From Gordionus sp. m RMFG-2023 (lineage: Eukaryota; Nematomorpha; Gordioida; Chordodea; Parachordodidae), in assembly GCF_954871325.1 (NCBI RefSeq), contig NC_088775.1, positions 67,061,561 through 67,125,560 on the forward strand: a DNA stretch of 64,000 nt. Direction: 5' to 3'. Below the pieces are notes generated by a model. It did no database searches. It was not told the DNA's origin and saw nothing but the letters and a program-made list of their open reading frames with translations. A program made the position numbers and the translations under genes. This document shows positions 24,115 to 36,000 of this stretch, one piece after another (position 1 is the first letter of the stretch; the number at the start of each line of letters is the position of its first letter).

Positions 24115-25380
24115 AGTTAAAAAAGAAATGACTTAACAAATGACAGTTTTACCTTCAAATATTGTTGGGGAATTAAAGCTTCAATTGATGACGACATTCC
24201 AGAACCATCTGCTATAAGGCTATTCTGTAATTTCTCGCCATTTAAAATGGAAAAAACAGACACGTTATATTCTACAATCCCTTTCAATGGGGAAAATGAA
24301 GATATAATAATACTTGAAGACAATTTGCATGGTAAAAATCCATCAGATATATTTTTTAATTTTCGGCAAAGACTTATATTCCTTAATTGTAGATCAAAGT
24401 AATATTTATGCAAAACAAATGAATAGGTCTAATAATGTATAACCATTCAAGATACTACGAGATTTATTAGAATTCTATTATTTACTGGATATCATTCGTT
24501 CCCACAGTAAAAGATGTTTTGGTCTAATAATAGTGATATTTTTATTCCAATGATCCGGAATACAATGACTCAATTAGAATACTAAATTTGAAATATAATA
24601 TTCATTTGACACAATACTAAAAACATATACATCATAGAATTTATAAAGTTAGGCCTTACAAAAGCAAATTATCATAAAATATATTTTGTTAATTTCTATA
24701 CCTCAATTAAACTTTTGTCATACTTAAAACAAATGGGATATTTTACAACTGGAACTGTGAGAGATAATAAAATGGAGCATTGCCCAGTTGAATCTATAAA
24801 TGCTTTAACAAAAAAAGAAAGAGGATATTATGATAGGTTCGAAAAATTTAACGAAATATTTATAGTTCTTTGGAATTATAATACGGTGGTGACGAGGTAT
24901 TCCAAGAAAATATTCTAAAATAAAAATTCCTCAAACAAATATGATCCCTGCTTATAACAAACACAAGGGTGGAGTTTATCTGTGTGATAATCCCATATCT
25001 ACTATAGAATAAAGAGAGGAAAAAAAGGGCGGTGGCCAATATTAACCAATTTTATCGATCTAGCTTTGATAAATTAGTGAAAAATTTGGAAATTCATGAA
25101 TTGAGATGAGAAGAAGAGATTGTTTGCATTTAGGAGAGAAGTTACTATTTCCTTTGAACACCAATAAAAATTGAAAAAAATTTAAGGACAGGGCACACAA
25201 GCCAGTTAGCATTACAGAACGAAAACCCTACTGATCATCTGGAAATTATTTATCCAAAATTATAGATGGAAAAAGACGTAGATGCAGATATTGAATATAT
25301 GTGTCAAACATGTCAAATCACGCTCCATACTAAATGTTTCAAGGATTTTCATAATATATAAACATTTTCTCGTTTTTATT
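24115..25380 (+). pseudogene. piggyBac transposase remnant
   Basis: The plus strand carries a piggyBac-family transposase in pieces. The clearest is 24690-24915, with YFTTGTVRDNKMEHCPVES and KKERGYYDRF. Next come GGVYLCDNPIST-like sequence (about 24955-25010) and RGKKGRWPILTNFIDLA (about 25015-25070). The C-terminal cysteine-rich domain (CQTCQITLHTKCFKDFH) is at 25297-25350. The N-terminal part upstream is poorly preserved. Several stops and frameshifts are present, including between the last three blocks. No terminal inverted repeats or TTAA flanks were recognised. It is inactive and moderately old. Domain order and wording match animal PGBD/piggyBac proteins well. Confidence 0.85.
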
Positions 25381-25638
25381 AAAATTACAAAAAATAGAAG
25401 ATTTCTATTGTTTTTTGATCTTATAGTATTATACATAATTTTTATCTTTTCATGATTCTAAAAACCCGGACTCAACTTAAAAATAAATTACAAACCCGGG
25501 AAACTGATCAGGCCCAAAAATATTTTCTAAACCTGAACCGGGCCTATTAAAATAAATTTATATTTTATCAACGAGCTCTAGTTAGAAAATCATATAAAGG
25601 ATCATTTAAAATCTTTGAAACTATTTATAAAATACAGC

Positions 25639-26280
25639 TATGGTTGTGTATTTAATCGATCAAATACGATTTGGTCAAAGTCAAATAAATGTTTTTTAAG
25701 AAAATAATAACTTTATTTTGTATATAATAGTAAAATGATTCTATAATACTAATTTTTTATTTTTTAAATTCATTATCATTCAATATCTAATGTTTCGCCT
25801 TCCGTGGCAGTCTTTGTTCTGATTCTTATTCAATATTGTTATTTTCTTTAATATTTTTTTAATCAATTTTCCTGTTGTGGAGATCTGTTTTAGTAAGGAA
25901 CAATCTTCCAATTTCTTTCTGAAGAAGTAGAACTAGGAATTTTGTTAACAAAATTATGGAAGTTACTGCTTTCCACATAATTTGCTGTTAAATATGCTGC
26001 TTTTACTTCTGAAATATATATGAATGATATCATTTGAAATATTTCGATCATCACCACCTTGTAAAATGCCTAATTTTTGTATTGTATCACACACATAAAT
26101 TCACTACTATTAAGATGCCCCCCTTGATATTGGAGACCCAATAAATAAGTAGCATTGTGATAACATGTATTTATATATTCTTTTATATTTTTTAACATTA
26201 ATTTTATTTTCTTCAGATTTTTTAGAGTATTTGACCAGATCAAATACACCTCTGGTCAATTGACCGACTTGCTAACCCTG
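25639..26280. mobile_element. Internally deleted hAT, relative of 14-17 kb copy
   Basis: The left end TATGGTTGTGTATTTAATCGATC and the right end GGTCAATTGACCGACTTGCTAACCCTG match the ends of the 2.8 kb hAT at 14219-17006. Inside, 25790-26170 matches scattered parts of that element's transposase 3' region (for example TCCGTGGCAG and CACCACCTTGTAAAATGCC). Total length is about 642 bp, so some 2 kb has been lost. Eight-base flanks do not match (AATACAGC, ACGAAAAT). It is more diverged than the long copy, so it is an older, non-autonomous insertion. Confidence 0.85.
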
Positions 26281-27195
26281 ACGAAAATTATTCGAAATGA
26301 ATTTTAAATATCAACGCCGAGCTTAAAAAAATATATATAACCGAGTCAAATAGTGCTAATAATTGGCCGGATCGAGCGAAATAGTCCAACTTATTTGAAG
26401 GAAGTTCCCTCAAATTTACTAATATATAATTAAATTCCGACACGCTCAAAACTCTAAAAAACGGTCCGCCCCTAACGCGCGACCGTCCCCAAAAAAAAGA
26501 AAAACGAGGATAGATGAACCGTTCCTGAACAATAACGAGCAGTAATATTAGTATCAGTAACAATTAATGACAATGCTAATTAAGCGTTTATTAAACTTTA
26601 GTTTATAATTAAAATCAATCAAATTAATAAAATTTTCAATTAGTACGAATAATTAAAAGAATGTTCGATTTTACATTTCAAATATGAATATCTATATTTA
26701 TCCGACCCGTTTTTCAGAGGCCTAGATCAGGTATCCCAAGTTTAATGTAAATGTAAGATTTTGAGCGTTTAGAAGTAAAATTTTATAAGTTAGTTTATTA
26801 TTTTAAACGCGCTAATAAAATTAATTTTTTTGGTTCATAAGTGCAAAAAAAGTCATTAAAATTTTAAGAGTACTCGCTCATATTAGATCTCAACTTTTCC
26901 CCTCCCCAACGATGCCATGCTAATGAATCAAACACTTCCTTATATATATAACGTAAATAATTATATATAAAAAAAACTTCGTATTATAAAAAAAACTTCG
27001 TATTAATAAGTTTTAACAAAACTTCATTTTTTTGTCATAATACAATCGTCACAGATTTGTAAATTTTTTATTCAAAATTTTGTTTCTAATTTTCAAAAAA
27101 AAAATGATTTTTGATTTCATAGATAACTCATTCTAAATAATAATTTATTTTCAAACTAATCGATATCCAGGTTGTTTAATTTATAAACTAAACAA

Positions 27196-27869
27196 ATGTC
27201 TCATAAAATCAAGTTGAAGGCGGCTGATATGCCAGACTTGATGCAAAACGATGCTGTAGAATTTGCCAAAAGTGCCATGAGCAAGCACAAAGAGGAAAAG
27301 GATATCGCCAGGGCCATAAAGGAAGATATGGATAGGTAACGTATTTGAAAAATTTAAATTTTTACGAAAAATTTAAATTTTTACAAAAAATTTTAAATAT
27401 TTCCTTATTTATTAATTTACCATTATGCGCAACCTATTATAATAATTCCGAAGGAATGGGATTTAAAAACCCAAGTATGATTTGATTGTCAGGCTCTTCA
27501 AGCCCAACAGTAGAAGCATTATAAGGAAAAAAATACGTGAACGTGGAGGTTAGGAATAATAAATTTCTTGATCAATCGGTGATTAATTAATAAAAGATAA
27601 ATTAATTAATGTTCAAATAAGGTGCTATAAGATCTGACCAAATAACTATAATCATAAAATGATGATTAAAAAATTTTATTGGTAGATTCTTACAAAAAAA
27701 TTATTTCTTTATCTTTTAATTAATCAATAAATAATATTTTAGACGTCATAGCCCGACTTGGCATTGTGTGGTAGGCAAAAATTTTGGAAGTTTTGTGACC
27801 CATGAGGCTGGGAATTTCATGTATTTCTATGTGGATAATGAAGCTATACTTTTATTCAAGTCGGTGTGA
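27196..27869 (+). CDS. DYNLL1: Dynein light chain LC8 (DYNLL), two exons
   Basis: Exon 1 is 27196-27335 and exon 2 is 27743-27869, with a 407-nt GT-AG intron (GATAG|GTAACG and TATTTTAG|ACG). The joined product is 88 residues; animal LC8 is 89. Exon 1 gives [14 protein letters not shown]... with the EKDIA helix region. Exon 2 carries the signature [19 protein letters not shown] and ends [14 protein letters not shown], the family's last beta strand. LC8 is a dimeric hub that binds short motifs in dynein intermediate chain and many other partners in the cytoplasm. The N-terminal 45 residues are more divergent than usual, and GSF replaces the common GSY. The start is the only in-frame ATG with the right length. 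AATAAA at 27941 is a candidate poly(A) signal. The gene lies inside a SLMAP intron on the opposite strand. The symbol follows the vertebrate name; LC8 type 1 and 2 cannot be told apart here. Confidence 0.93.
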
Positions 27870-28276
27870 TAACAAAATGTTAAAGATTTATAAGAAAGAA
27901 AAAATAATACACATAATTCTTTTTTTAAAAAAATTCTCTAAATAAAATTATGGTTTTTTCTTATATAGAATGTATATATTTTTTATTAATTATACAATTT
28001 AGTTGATATGATTTTATAAGAATATTAATTAATAAAATATAAGAATAGTATTATTCTTATATTATCTTAAAGTTTTATTAATTTACGAGATATAATATTT
28101 TTACAATATAATCCATTTATAACTTTTCCCTGAATTCATTTATAACTTTTCCCTGCTTTTTGACTAAGTGCGGTAACTTTTTTAAAAAATTTTTTAAAAT
28201 ATTCCAGATTGCCCATACCAAGCTATATATTAAAAATTGGGATAAAATTCGATAAATAAATATAATATAAACCAAC

Positions 28277-28354
28277 CTTTAGAAGTGTTTCCTCCTCATA
28301 TTTAGTGGTATTTAGTTGTAACAACTGATGCTTCATTTCGTTCTCATCCAAAGG
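28277..28354 (-). CDS. SLMAP: SLMAP-like exon 6 (coiled coil)
   Basis: A 78-nt phase-0 exon between TTTATTAG and GTTGG encodes 26 residues, starting PLDENEMKHQLLQL. It resembles the stretch of vertebrate SLMAP that follows the IDEDRLLSRLE region (TEDSLRKELIALQEDKHNYE...). It continues directly, in phase, from the exon ending at 41115. The intron between them (28355-41114) is 12.8 kb and full of LINE and hAT pieces, against 40 nt for the introns before it. Confidence 0.7.
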
Positions 28355-28359
28355 CTAAT

Positions 28360-29940
28360 AAAATATACAATAATAATAGGTACATTATATTCCAGGATTG
28401 AAATTAAAAAATACTTATAATTTTAAATGTTTTTTATAGGGAATATTGTTTAAGGATATATAACTTAATAAAAAAAATTTTTATTAAAATTGATTTGACC
28501 AACCAATAAAGGAAATTTTTTATTAAAAATTGATTATGTGATATTGTAAGATAAAAATAAGTAATAACAGACAATTTTGTAACTTTCTAAATTTATAATT
28601 TTAGCGTATATATATAATTTTCTTTTGCTATAATGAGAGCGGTACATAAGCCTGTAGCCAAGATGAGAGGAATCGCTCCTATTAGCAAATGTGTATAAGT
28701 ATATAAAACAAATATAAATTAATGCGCCGATTTTTTTGTCGATATTTAAATGACCTAGTTATAAAGGTGTATATTTCGAAATTGGTGCAAGATTGAGAAA
28801 TATTTTTTAATATATAACCATCTTGGAATATTAATAACACTTAAAAATATGTTATCAAGCAAAAATATTTTAAGGAGGGGTTGGCAACGGCAAACAAAAT
28901 AAGCCTATGCAAAATCTATCCAATTTTGAACAAATTATAAATCGCCCGCTCTCTTTTGTCATATAGGAAGTTTCAATGTTATATCTTCTTGTGCATAAAA
29001 AATTAGCTCCCAATCTCGTGTCATTTCTGAGATATACATACTAGAAGTCTGCAATGGGCGAATTCTTAACCCACAACCCGCCCTTGTTTTAAAATTTTTT
29101 AATCTGCCCGCCCGCCCATTGTTTTTGAAAAATTATGCGCCTGTTTATCTGTGAGAGACATCCGAAAACGGTATAATAATTATAAAAGCAATTAAAAATT
29201 ATTCGGGAGAAGAGAGAATCTTAATAAAAATTTTGGATCAGTGTCACAGTAATTCAATAATATAGATTCTGAATGGTATACTATAATAGGATCCCAAATT
29301 GTTACAATAAATTTTCTTCATAAGAATAGAGAATATTCTACAGAATATTTCTTCTAGGTAAATATGATTGTAAATTTCCATTTTTTAAATTTTTTATCAA
29401 GCTCAAAAGGGGAAGACGGAACCGAGTAAATAATCTTATTCATAATACAACAGAGAATAGAGATGGTACCATATTTATTGATGGATAAAGGTGTATGCAT
29501 TACAATCATTCAAACTTAACTCAGAGTTACATGTTGATTGTCTCAAATCGAGAGTTCGAACCTAACTGAATAACAGTTTAAATATTTTCCTTAGTATTTA
29601 ATTTTAAATAATTATTAGCCTAATTTTTTTTGGTTTTAATTTTAATTTCCGGAATATTTTTAATTTTTTAAAGCAATTATTACGAGTTTATTTGTTCTTA
29701 TAGATATAGAGCTTACAAATTGAACGTTTTACGCTTTATTTCAAATAATGTTTTTTAAATAACGATGTGCAAATTGGCAAATGTTTTTTTGCTTTAAAAA
29801 AATAAAATAGTTTGTGTCTTTTATATTTATTAATAAATGTTACTTCTATTCAAATTTTTTTTATTTAATAAATTAATTCAAAAAACCCTTCCCATAGTTC
29901 TGTCATCAAGATTTAACAACCTTTTGTAATAACATATTTA
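28360..29940. other. Non-coding intron sequence
   Basis: The stretch is AT-rich. A decayed GGGCC-type short element starts near 29042 (TAGAAGTCTGCAATGGGCG) and runs to about 29165; its second end is unclear. A possible tRNA-derived SINE head lies at 29470-29600. Confidence 0.35.
29470..29600 (+). repeat. Possible tRNA-derived SINE head
   Basis: The sequence GAGAGTTCGAACCTAACTG fits a Pol III B box (GTTCGAACC), downstream of a stretch of tRNA-like length. No full cloverleaf could be drawn by eye. A similar B-box segment is at 34780-34860. Confidence 0.25.
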
Positions 29941-29941
29941 A

Positions 29942-30620
29942 TAGGGCTGTGCCGATCCACATATTTTTCACTGATCCGATCCGATTATTGGTTCAAAACC
30001 GATCCAATATTTATATTGATTTTTCACCATCCCCCTTTGAACCAGATTTAATTAAGAAATTAATATTTTTTATGCAAAAAATCGAATTATGTATTAAATT
30101 TAATTTTTTTATTTCTAAAATAATTAAAAAACGCTTACGGATATTGGTAGCCATTAAATGAATTTTTCATTATTCTTACCTGTGAAATTAGAATTCCACA
30201 GATAACGCATTTTGCAAAATTATCTTTGTCTTTTATATAATTATTTCCATAATTCAGATGCCATATTTAAAAAATTTCTTTTATTTAAAGTGTAAATAAT
30301 AAAATTGGTGTTATTATTTAAAAAGATTTAAAATAAATAAAACATTGGGTGTTCCTTTCTATTTTTATAAAAAAACTTTTAAAATACTATAAATCTTTTT
30401 TAAAAAATAAATAAAATTTAAGGGGTTTTGTGCAATTGCATTGTTTTAAAAAAAATTATTTAGAAAATATTATTAATGTAAAATAAATATACATAAAATA
30501 ACAAAAAAAAGAAAAGTAAAAAGATCGGATCGGTTTTTTAAGGTATCGGTGCGATCCGATATTTTTGGAAAACGCTAAATATCGGTGCAATATCGGATCC
30601 TAATATTTAATAAGGATATC
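29942..30620. mobile_element. TAGGGCTGTG-type element, second copy
   Basis: The left end TAGGGCTGTGCCGATCC is followed by CGATCCGATCCGATTATTGG. On the right, GATCGGATCGG and TATCGGTGCAATATCGGATCC lie just before a decayed end with TAATATTTAATAAGGAT. This mirrors the element at 9474-10220. The outermost right bases are lost. A LINE fragment begins immediately to the right. Confidence 0.6.
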
Positions 30621-30624
30621 CCAA

Positions 30625-32340
30625 TAAAAACTCATCAAATGCTTTTTGGAAGCGCGTCTAATCACTCTATCCAAGCCAGATGGTGGTACCCACCCGATTG
30701 CAGTAGGCTCCCTTTTTAGAAGATTAATAGCCAAAATCATAATCAAATGTATCAAACATGATGCTGTCAACATTTTAAACTCTTATAATCTAGGTTTCGG
30801 GATTAAGGGCGGCTGCAAAATTGCGATTCAATCTTTAAGAAGAAACCTCGCCACCAGACTCATTAATATGTAGACTAGATTTGAAAACGCCTTTAATAGC
30901 CTATATCGTACCTCTTTTTAAAAAGTCTTCTATAAACCTTTCCCTGTTACTCTAAATTTATTGAATCCTCATATGGCTTTCAAATGCCTTTGACATATGG
31001 ACTTTTCAGATTATGTCCCAAGAAGGCATACAACAAGGGAATCCATTAGATCCTCTTTTTTGCTTTGGAATCCATAAACTCATTTAACAAATTAAACTAA
31101 ATTTTAACCTAGACCTTAATCTTTGGGTATTTAGATGATGGGACCATCCGTGGCCACTCAGCTAATGTATTTGTGCTTTATAATACGTGGAAACCAATTC
31201 CCAAGCTACAGGCCTCAAACTTAACATAAATAAAACTGAATTATGTTTTTTAAACAATAAGCCACCAAATTTGGAAGGCTAAAAATCATTTCTCCCTTAT
31301 AGTTTAACCCTGCTAGGGTCCCCATTAGTTAATGCAACCAAGTCCGAAAATTTCCATCATGGAGCAACTTCTATGCCATCTACCGGCACACCAAAGTTTA
31401 TTTTTAACACGCAAATGCTTATATACCAAAATTTTTAAACATTTTCTGATCATAAAGAATTCATATCAATTCAGAAAATTTAAAATATTGCTAGAAAAAA
31501 TTTAAAACATAAAACCATTCAATTGATCATTAGCCTAGTTACCTTCTAAATTAGGCTGTTTAGACTTTTTGCCACTCAATCTTTTATCCTTATCATAATT
31601 TTTATCATCCAGATTAACAAAAAATACCCATTAACACTCATATACCATCAATCATCAAGCACAAAAAATTTTTCACATCTTTAATTTCGAAATACCAAAC
31701 CGATAAATCCACCTATAGATTGCATTCAACTCCTTCAATCATCTGACAGACTTTGGTGGTCATGAATGGTTAGAATCACTCCCCAGTCGTAATCTTGGTA
31801 ATCTTATCAGACGAACAACTGAGAGTAGTCATTAGTTTACGTCTAGGCTGCGATATCGTACAGCCCAATGCTTGCATCAAATGTAAATCACCCGTCGATT
31901 CAAAGGGTAGGCATGGCCTTAATAGTATATTTAGTCAAGGGGGACACAATCGCTATACAGCAAGATGGTTTAAGTCATGATGGTAGGACAACCATACCTT
32001 GGGCTCTCGGAAAATCACTAATATGGGACTACACATGAGTCTCTTCACTCCCCTCTAACATAAATATCAATCTACTAACACAGGCAGAAACAAAAAAGAT
32101 AAATAATACAATAACAAAAATTTTAACAACTTCCTTTTTACTCATAGTGACTTAAACAGCCATTTCTCGCCTTTAACATTTAAGTTTTTAAAAATCTATG
32201 CAATAAAATCCGACTTTTTTCAAACGAAGCCGAATAACTATACATGTGCTAACAATTTCAAATAGAAATTTTTAGACATAATTATGGTTCCTTTTTGGGA
32301 ACTCAATTATGAAATTGTATATTTAATTGTATAGTTTTTA
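30625..32340 (+). pseudogene. LINE reverse transcriptase and endonuclease remnant
   Basis: Plus-strand pieces of a non-LTR retrotransposon protein. Near 30650-30740 is LITLSKPDGGTHPIAVGSLF, the start of the reverse transcriptase palm. YLDDGT, the catalytic motif in variant form, is at about 31128. Near 31800-31970 is SLRLGCDIVQPNACIKCKSP with a Cys pair and HGLN. This is the C-terminal cysteine region that leads into a PD-(D/E)XK-type endonuclease in this LINE type. Several stops and frameshifts occur, and an internal part of the endonuclease is missing. A characteristic 3' tail (ATGGTTCCTTTTTGGG... near 32285) is shared with copies at 33405-33627 and 35860-36000. It lies in a SLMAP intron. 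Confidence 0.8.
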
Positions 32341-33404
32341 ATTTTTAGTGTTTTAAATATAATAGAAATTTTAAATAAAATGTGTTATAAAATTTAAAAA
32401 TATATACTCGATTATAAATAAGAAACTTTGGTAAGGGGATAGTTTAATAATTAATATAATTAAACATGCATATCAATTATAGGCACTAGATTAAAAAGTA
32501 GTCTTATATAATAAATATAGAGTAGTATAAAATATTTGTTCATTATATTTAAGAGACATATATAAACAAGATATTAATTGCAGTACTAGATTAAAAAAGT
32601 AATGTTATTTATTTATGATAATTATATATGGTAAAAAATATTTGAATATTTATCAATTAGAACATCAATTATAAGTAGTAAATTAAACGGTAAATAGGGA
32701 GTATCTATGTATATTTTAAAGGTATAAATATAGCTTATACATATATTATAAGCAGTAAATTGTAAAAGTATAATCCAAATACGTATGTTAGCATATTTTA
32801 TAATTAATCTTGATTAATGAATATCAATAGATTTGATAATAAATATGAATAGACTAAATGAATTACATGTAGATGTAACTGTTTCTTTTTAATCTTGAAT
32901 AATGAATATCAATTGATTTGATATAAGCGTGCAAAAATTAACTAATAATATTGTTAGAATTTAATCTACTGCACATGTCGGATTAAATTATCGCCTTACC
33001 TAACTTTACTAATGTAACATAATATTGTATATTAAATTTATGCAATATATTGTAGTAAACTAATGATAATAATATTATAAAATAAATTATACAATATATG
33101 TATAATATTATACTAAATATTCCACTGTCAAATAGAAAAAAAACAATAATTACGTAGATAACTAAATAATAAAACATAGATAAAAAAAACTAAATTAATT
33201 TTTTTTTAATTAAAAATATATAAATTTTAGTAAAATAGTTGTAGAAATAGGTATTGCATACTTTTTGAGCAAACAAAATAAAAAAATTGCAATACATATT
33301 GGAAAGGAGAAAAAGGATAAAGAAGTGTTTTAAAATAAAATTCCCTCTTAATTTTATAAATATTTTATAAATGAGAATCATGGATTAAATTTTTTGTTTT
33401 AGAA
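32340..33404. other. AT-rich stretch, degenerate repeats
   Basis: About 1 kb of nearly pure A/T. At 32460-32770 a loose tandem pattern is built on AATTATAAGCAGTAAATT-like units. No coding sequence is seen. Confidence 0.4.
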
Positions 33405-33627
33405 GAGGAAGCTATTTTTTCCTCAGTCCTTATTGATAATTTCTATAAATTATTTATTATAATTCTTTAATTTTTCAAATTTTACATAATCATAGTTAAA
33501 AATTATAATTTATAAATTTATAATTATATAATTAAAAATAAAATTTTATAATTGAGTTCCCAAAAAGGAACCATAATTGTGTTTAAAAATTTCAATTTGA
33601 ATTTTTTGGCGAATATAAAGATACTAG
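33405..33627 (-). mobile_element. 5'-truncated LINE 3' tail, reversed
   Basis: On the minus strand this is the same 3' region as the plus-strand LINE copies: the end of the coding part (CTTTATATTCGCCAAAAAAT), then AATTATGGTTCCTTTTTGGG and an AT-rich tail. About 220 bp are present, the typical result of 5' truncation during LINE insertion. It is closest to the tail at 35840-36000. Confidence 0.8.
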
Positions 33628-33629
33628 TT

Positions 33630-35150
33630 AATAACTTAGAATGAAGGGGTTGAGGGGTAATTAGTTTGTGTATGTACTAAATATATTTAAATAATATATT
33701 TTATAAAAATATTAAAATTTAGGCGAAAAAGAGGTAAATTTGTGAATCACACATCATAAGATATTCTTAATTTCTGATTCGTCTATCATCGAATAAGGGA
33801 GAAAAGTATGATGACCCGTCTTTCTTTAAAGGCAAAATGAAAAATATATAACTAAGAGTACCAGAGCTCCCGTTAGTCAGCATTGCTGAGTCCGTCAAAA
33901 ATGACGCGGAATGAGAATTTTCTCTTTACTCTTATGATAGTTGTTACCTGTTATTTGAAAATGATATCCAATTTTTATTCTTTATAACCCCCTCCCACTT
34001 TCAGGTCAGGTCCAATCCATTAAAACTAAGTTTAATAAATGCTGTTTTGAGTCAAAATATATTTAAAGCTTTTACTTGATACCCATATCATATTTGTTAA
34101 AATATTACTGATACTATGCCTATTATTTAATATTGAAAAAATTCCCAAGCAAGGTCCAAGGCCATAATAATTTTGAAAAAATTTCCCTAACCCCAATCAA
34201 AGATCATAATAATTTTGGTAATTGAGAACTGGAATAAAATATTTAAATTTCCCCAACCCTAACCAAAGACCATAATAATTTTGGTAGTTGAGAACTGGAA
34301 TAAAATATTAAAAAAATTATAATGAATTTAAAAATAAAATCGAAATCAGGTTTTATAGGCCTTGGTTTATTTGTTTTAGGTCAATGTCTGATCCATAGTT
34401 AATAATAAAAAAATCCCAAGAGTCCAAGTTGTAATAATTTGCAAAATTTTCCCCAAGCGTAGCCCAATATAATTTATAAATATAATTTCCAAGTCCAGCC
34501 CGACCCATTATAATTTTAAAAAATTTTTCTTAAACCTGGCCAACCGATAATAATTTTTAAATTTTTTTCAGCTTCCAATAAAAAATATTTTCCAAGCCCA
34601 GCCCGACCCATTATAATTTTTAAAAAATTTTCTCAAACCTGGCCAACCGATAATCATTTCGAAATTGTTTTCCCAAGCATAGAGCTTCCAATAAAAAAGA
34701 TAAATATTGATATATTTAAATTACTTTATCATAATATAGTTTATATATAAAAAGAATCGTATTACAAAATTAAATATAGAAGAGGGGTCACTGAAAAGAA
34801 TGCTTGTCTAACGAACGTTAAGTCAGTGGTTCGAATCTCGTTGATGTATAAAATAAATTTTTAAAAAAAAGTTTTCTTTTTTAAAAAAAATAATTTAACA
34901 TTAGAGGTATATACTCTCCTTCGATTTGTTTAACATTAAGATGATAGGAAAGTTGATACCAAAAATAAAAATTAACAATAGGATGATAGAAAAGTTGATA
35001 CCAAAAATAAGAATTAACATTAAGGTTATACGAAAACGTTCATTTCTTGATTACGGCGATTAAATATATTAGATTCTCTGGGTTCATTAGTAAAAAGCCG
35101 TATTTTATTTCCCAGAATTTTTAAAAACTTAAATTTTGATGGCGATTAAC
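33630..35150. repeat. Non-coding stretch with local tandem duplications
   Basis: There are three separate duplications. 34150-34310: a unit of about 76 bp containing AAAGACCATAATAATTTTGG and GAGAACTGGAATAAAATAT. 34490-34690: a unit of about 100 bp containing CAGCCCGACCCATTATAATT and CCTGGCCAACCGATAAT. 34910-35010: a unit of about 48 bp with AAGTTGATACCAAAAATAA. A possible tRNA-derived segment lies at 34780-34860. No gene is seen. Confidence 0.55.
34775..34862 (+). repeat. Possible tRNA-derived SINE head
   Basis: GCTTGTCTAACGAACG resembles an anticodon arm and CAGTGGTTCGAATCTCG a T arm with a good Pol III B box (GGTTCGAATC). It is followed by an A/T-rich tail. The stems have mismatches, so a working tRNA gene is unlikely. 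Confidence 0.35.
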
Positions 35151-36000
35151 ACTGACTTACCATCAATCATCACACAAAAAATTTCAAACCTTTAATCTCG
35201 ATACCAAACAAATATATTGTCAATCCACCTTTAGATTGCATTCAACTCCTTCAATTATCTGACAGACCAGGTGGTCATGAATGGTTAAAATCACTCCCTA
35301 TTCGTAACCTTGGTAATCTCTTATCAGACGAACAACTGAGAGTAACCATTAGTTTACGTCTAGGTTGTGACATCGTACAGCCTCATGCATGCATCAAATG
35401 CAAATCATATATCGATTCAAAGGGTAGGTATGGCTTTAATTGTATTTTTAGTCAAGGGCGACACCAAAGCCACACAGCAGTACACCATGTAATAAATAGA
35501 AGTCTAACAGCTGCCCGCATTCCGAACAATCTTGAACCAACAAACTTATCTCAAGTAGATAGCTTAAGACCTGATGGTATGGCAACCATACCTTGGGCCC
35601 TCTGTAAATCACTTATATGGGATTACACATGTGTCTCCCCCTCAAACATGAATATCAATCTAATAATACAGGCAGTAATTAAAAAGACCAACAAATATAA
35701 AAATTTCAAAAACTTCATATTCACTCCAGTAGTGACCTCTGCGAACGGGCATTTTTCGCCATCAACATTTAAGTTTTTAAAAAATTTGGGAAATAATATA
35801 CGGCCTTTTTTACTAATGAACCTAGCGATTTCTTTATATTCGCCAAAAAATACAAATTGAAATTTTTAGACACAACTATGGTTCCTTTTTGGGGACTCAA
35901 TTATAAAATTTTATTTTTAATTATATAATTATAAATTTAGAAATTATAATTTTATACTATGATTATGTAAATTTGAAAAATTAAACAATTATTGATAATT
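35150..36000 (+). pseudogene. LINE C-terminal endonuclease fragment
   Basis: This is a second plus-strand copy of the LINE seen at 30.6 kb, holding only the C-terminal part and 3' tail. It contains ISLRLGCDIVQPHACIKCKS, GRYGFNCIFSQGRHQSH, then LRPDG...KSLIWDYTC. The last is the PD-(D/E)XK pattern of a restriction-like endonuclease. The reading frame stays open for long stretches (the last block is 35579-35860). It is 5'-truncated and less damaged than the 30.6 kb copy. It is followed by the shared tail with ATGGTTCCTTTTTGGGG. Confidence 0.8.

Noticed and set aside
24117-24413. Minus-strand open frame of 98 codons
   Set aside because: It lies opposite the N-terminal part of the piggyBac remnant and resembles no protein.
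26288-26563. Minus-strand open frame of 91 codons, hydrophobic start
   Set aside because: No homology or splice context; composition is what chance reading of AT-rich DNA gives.
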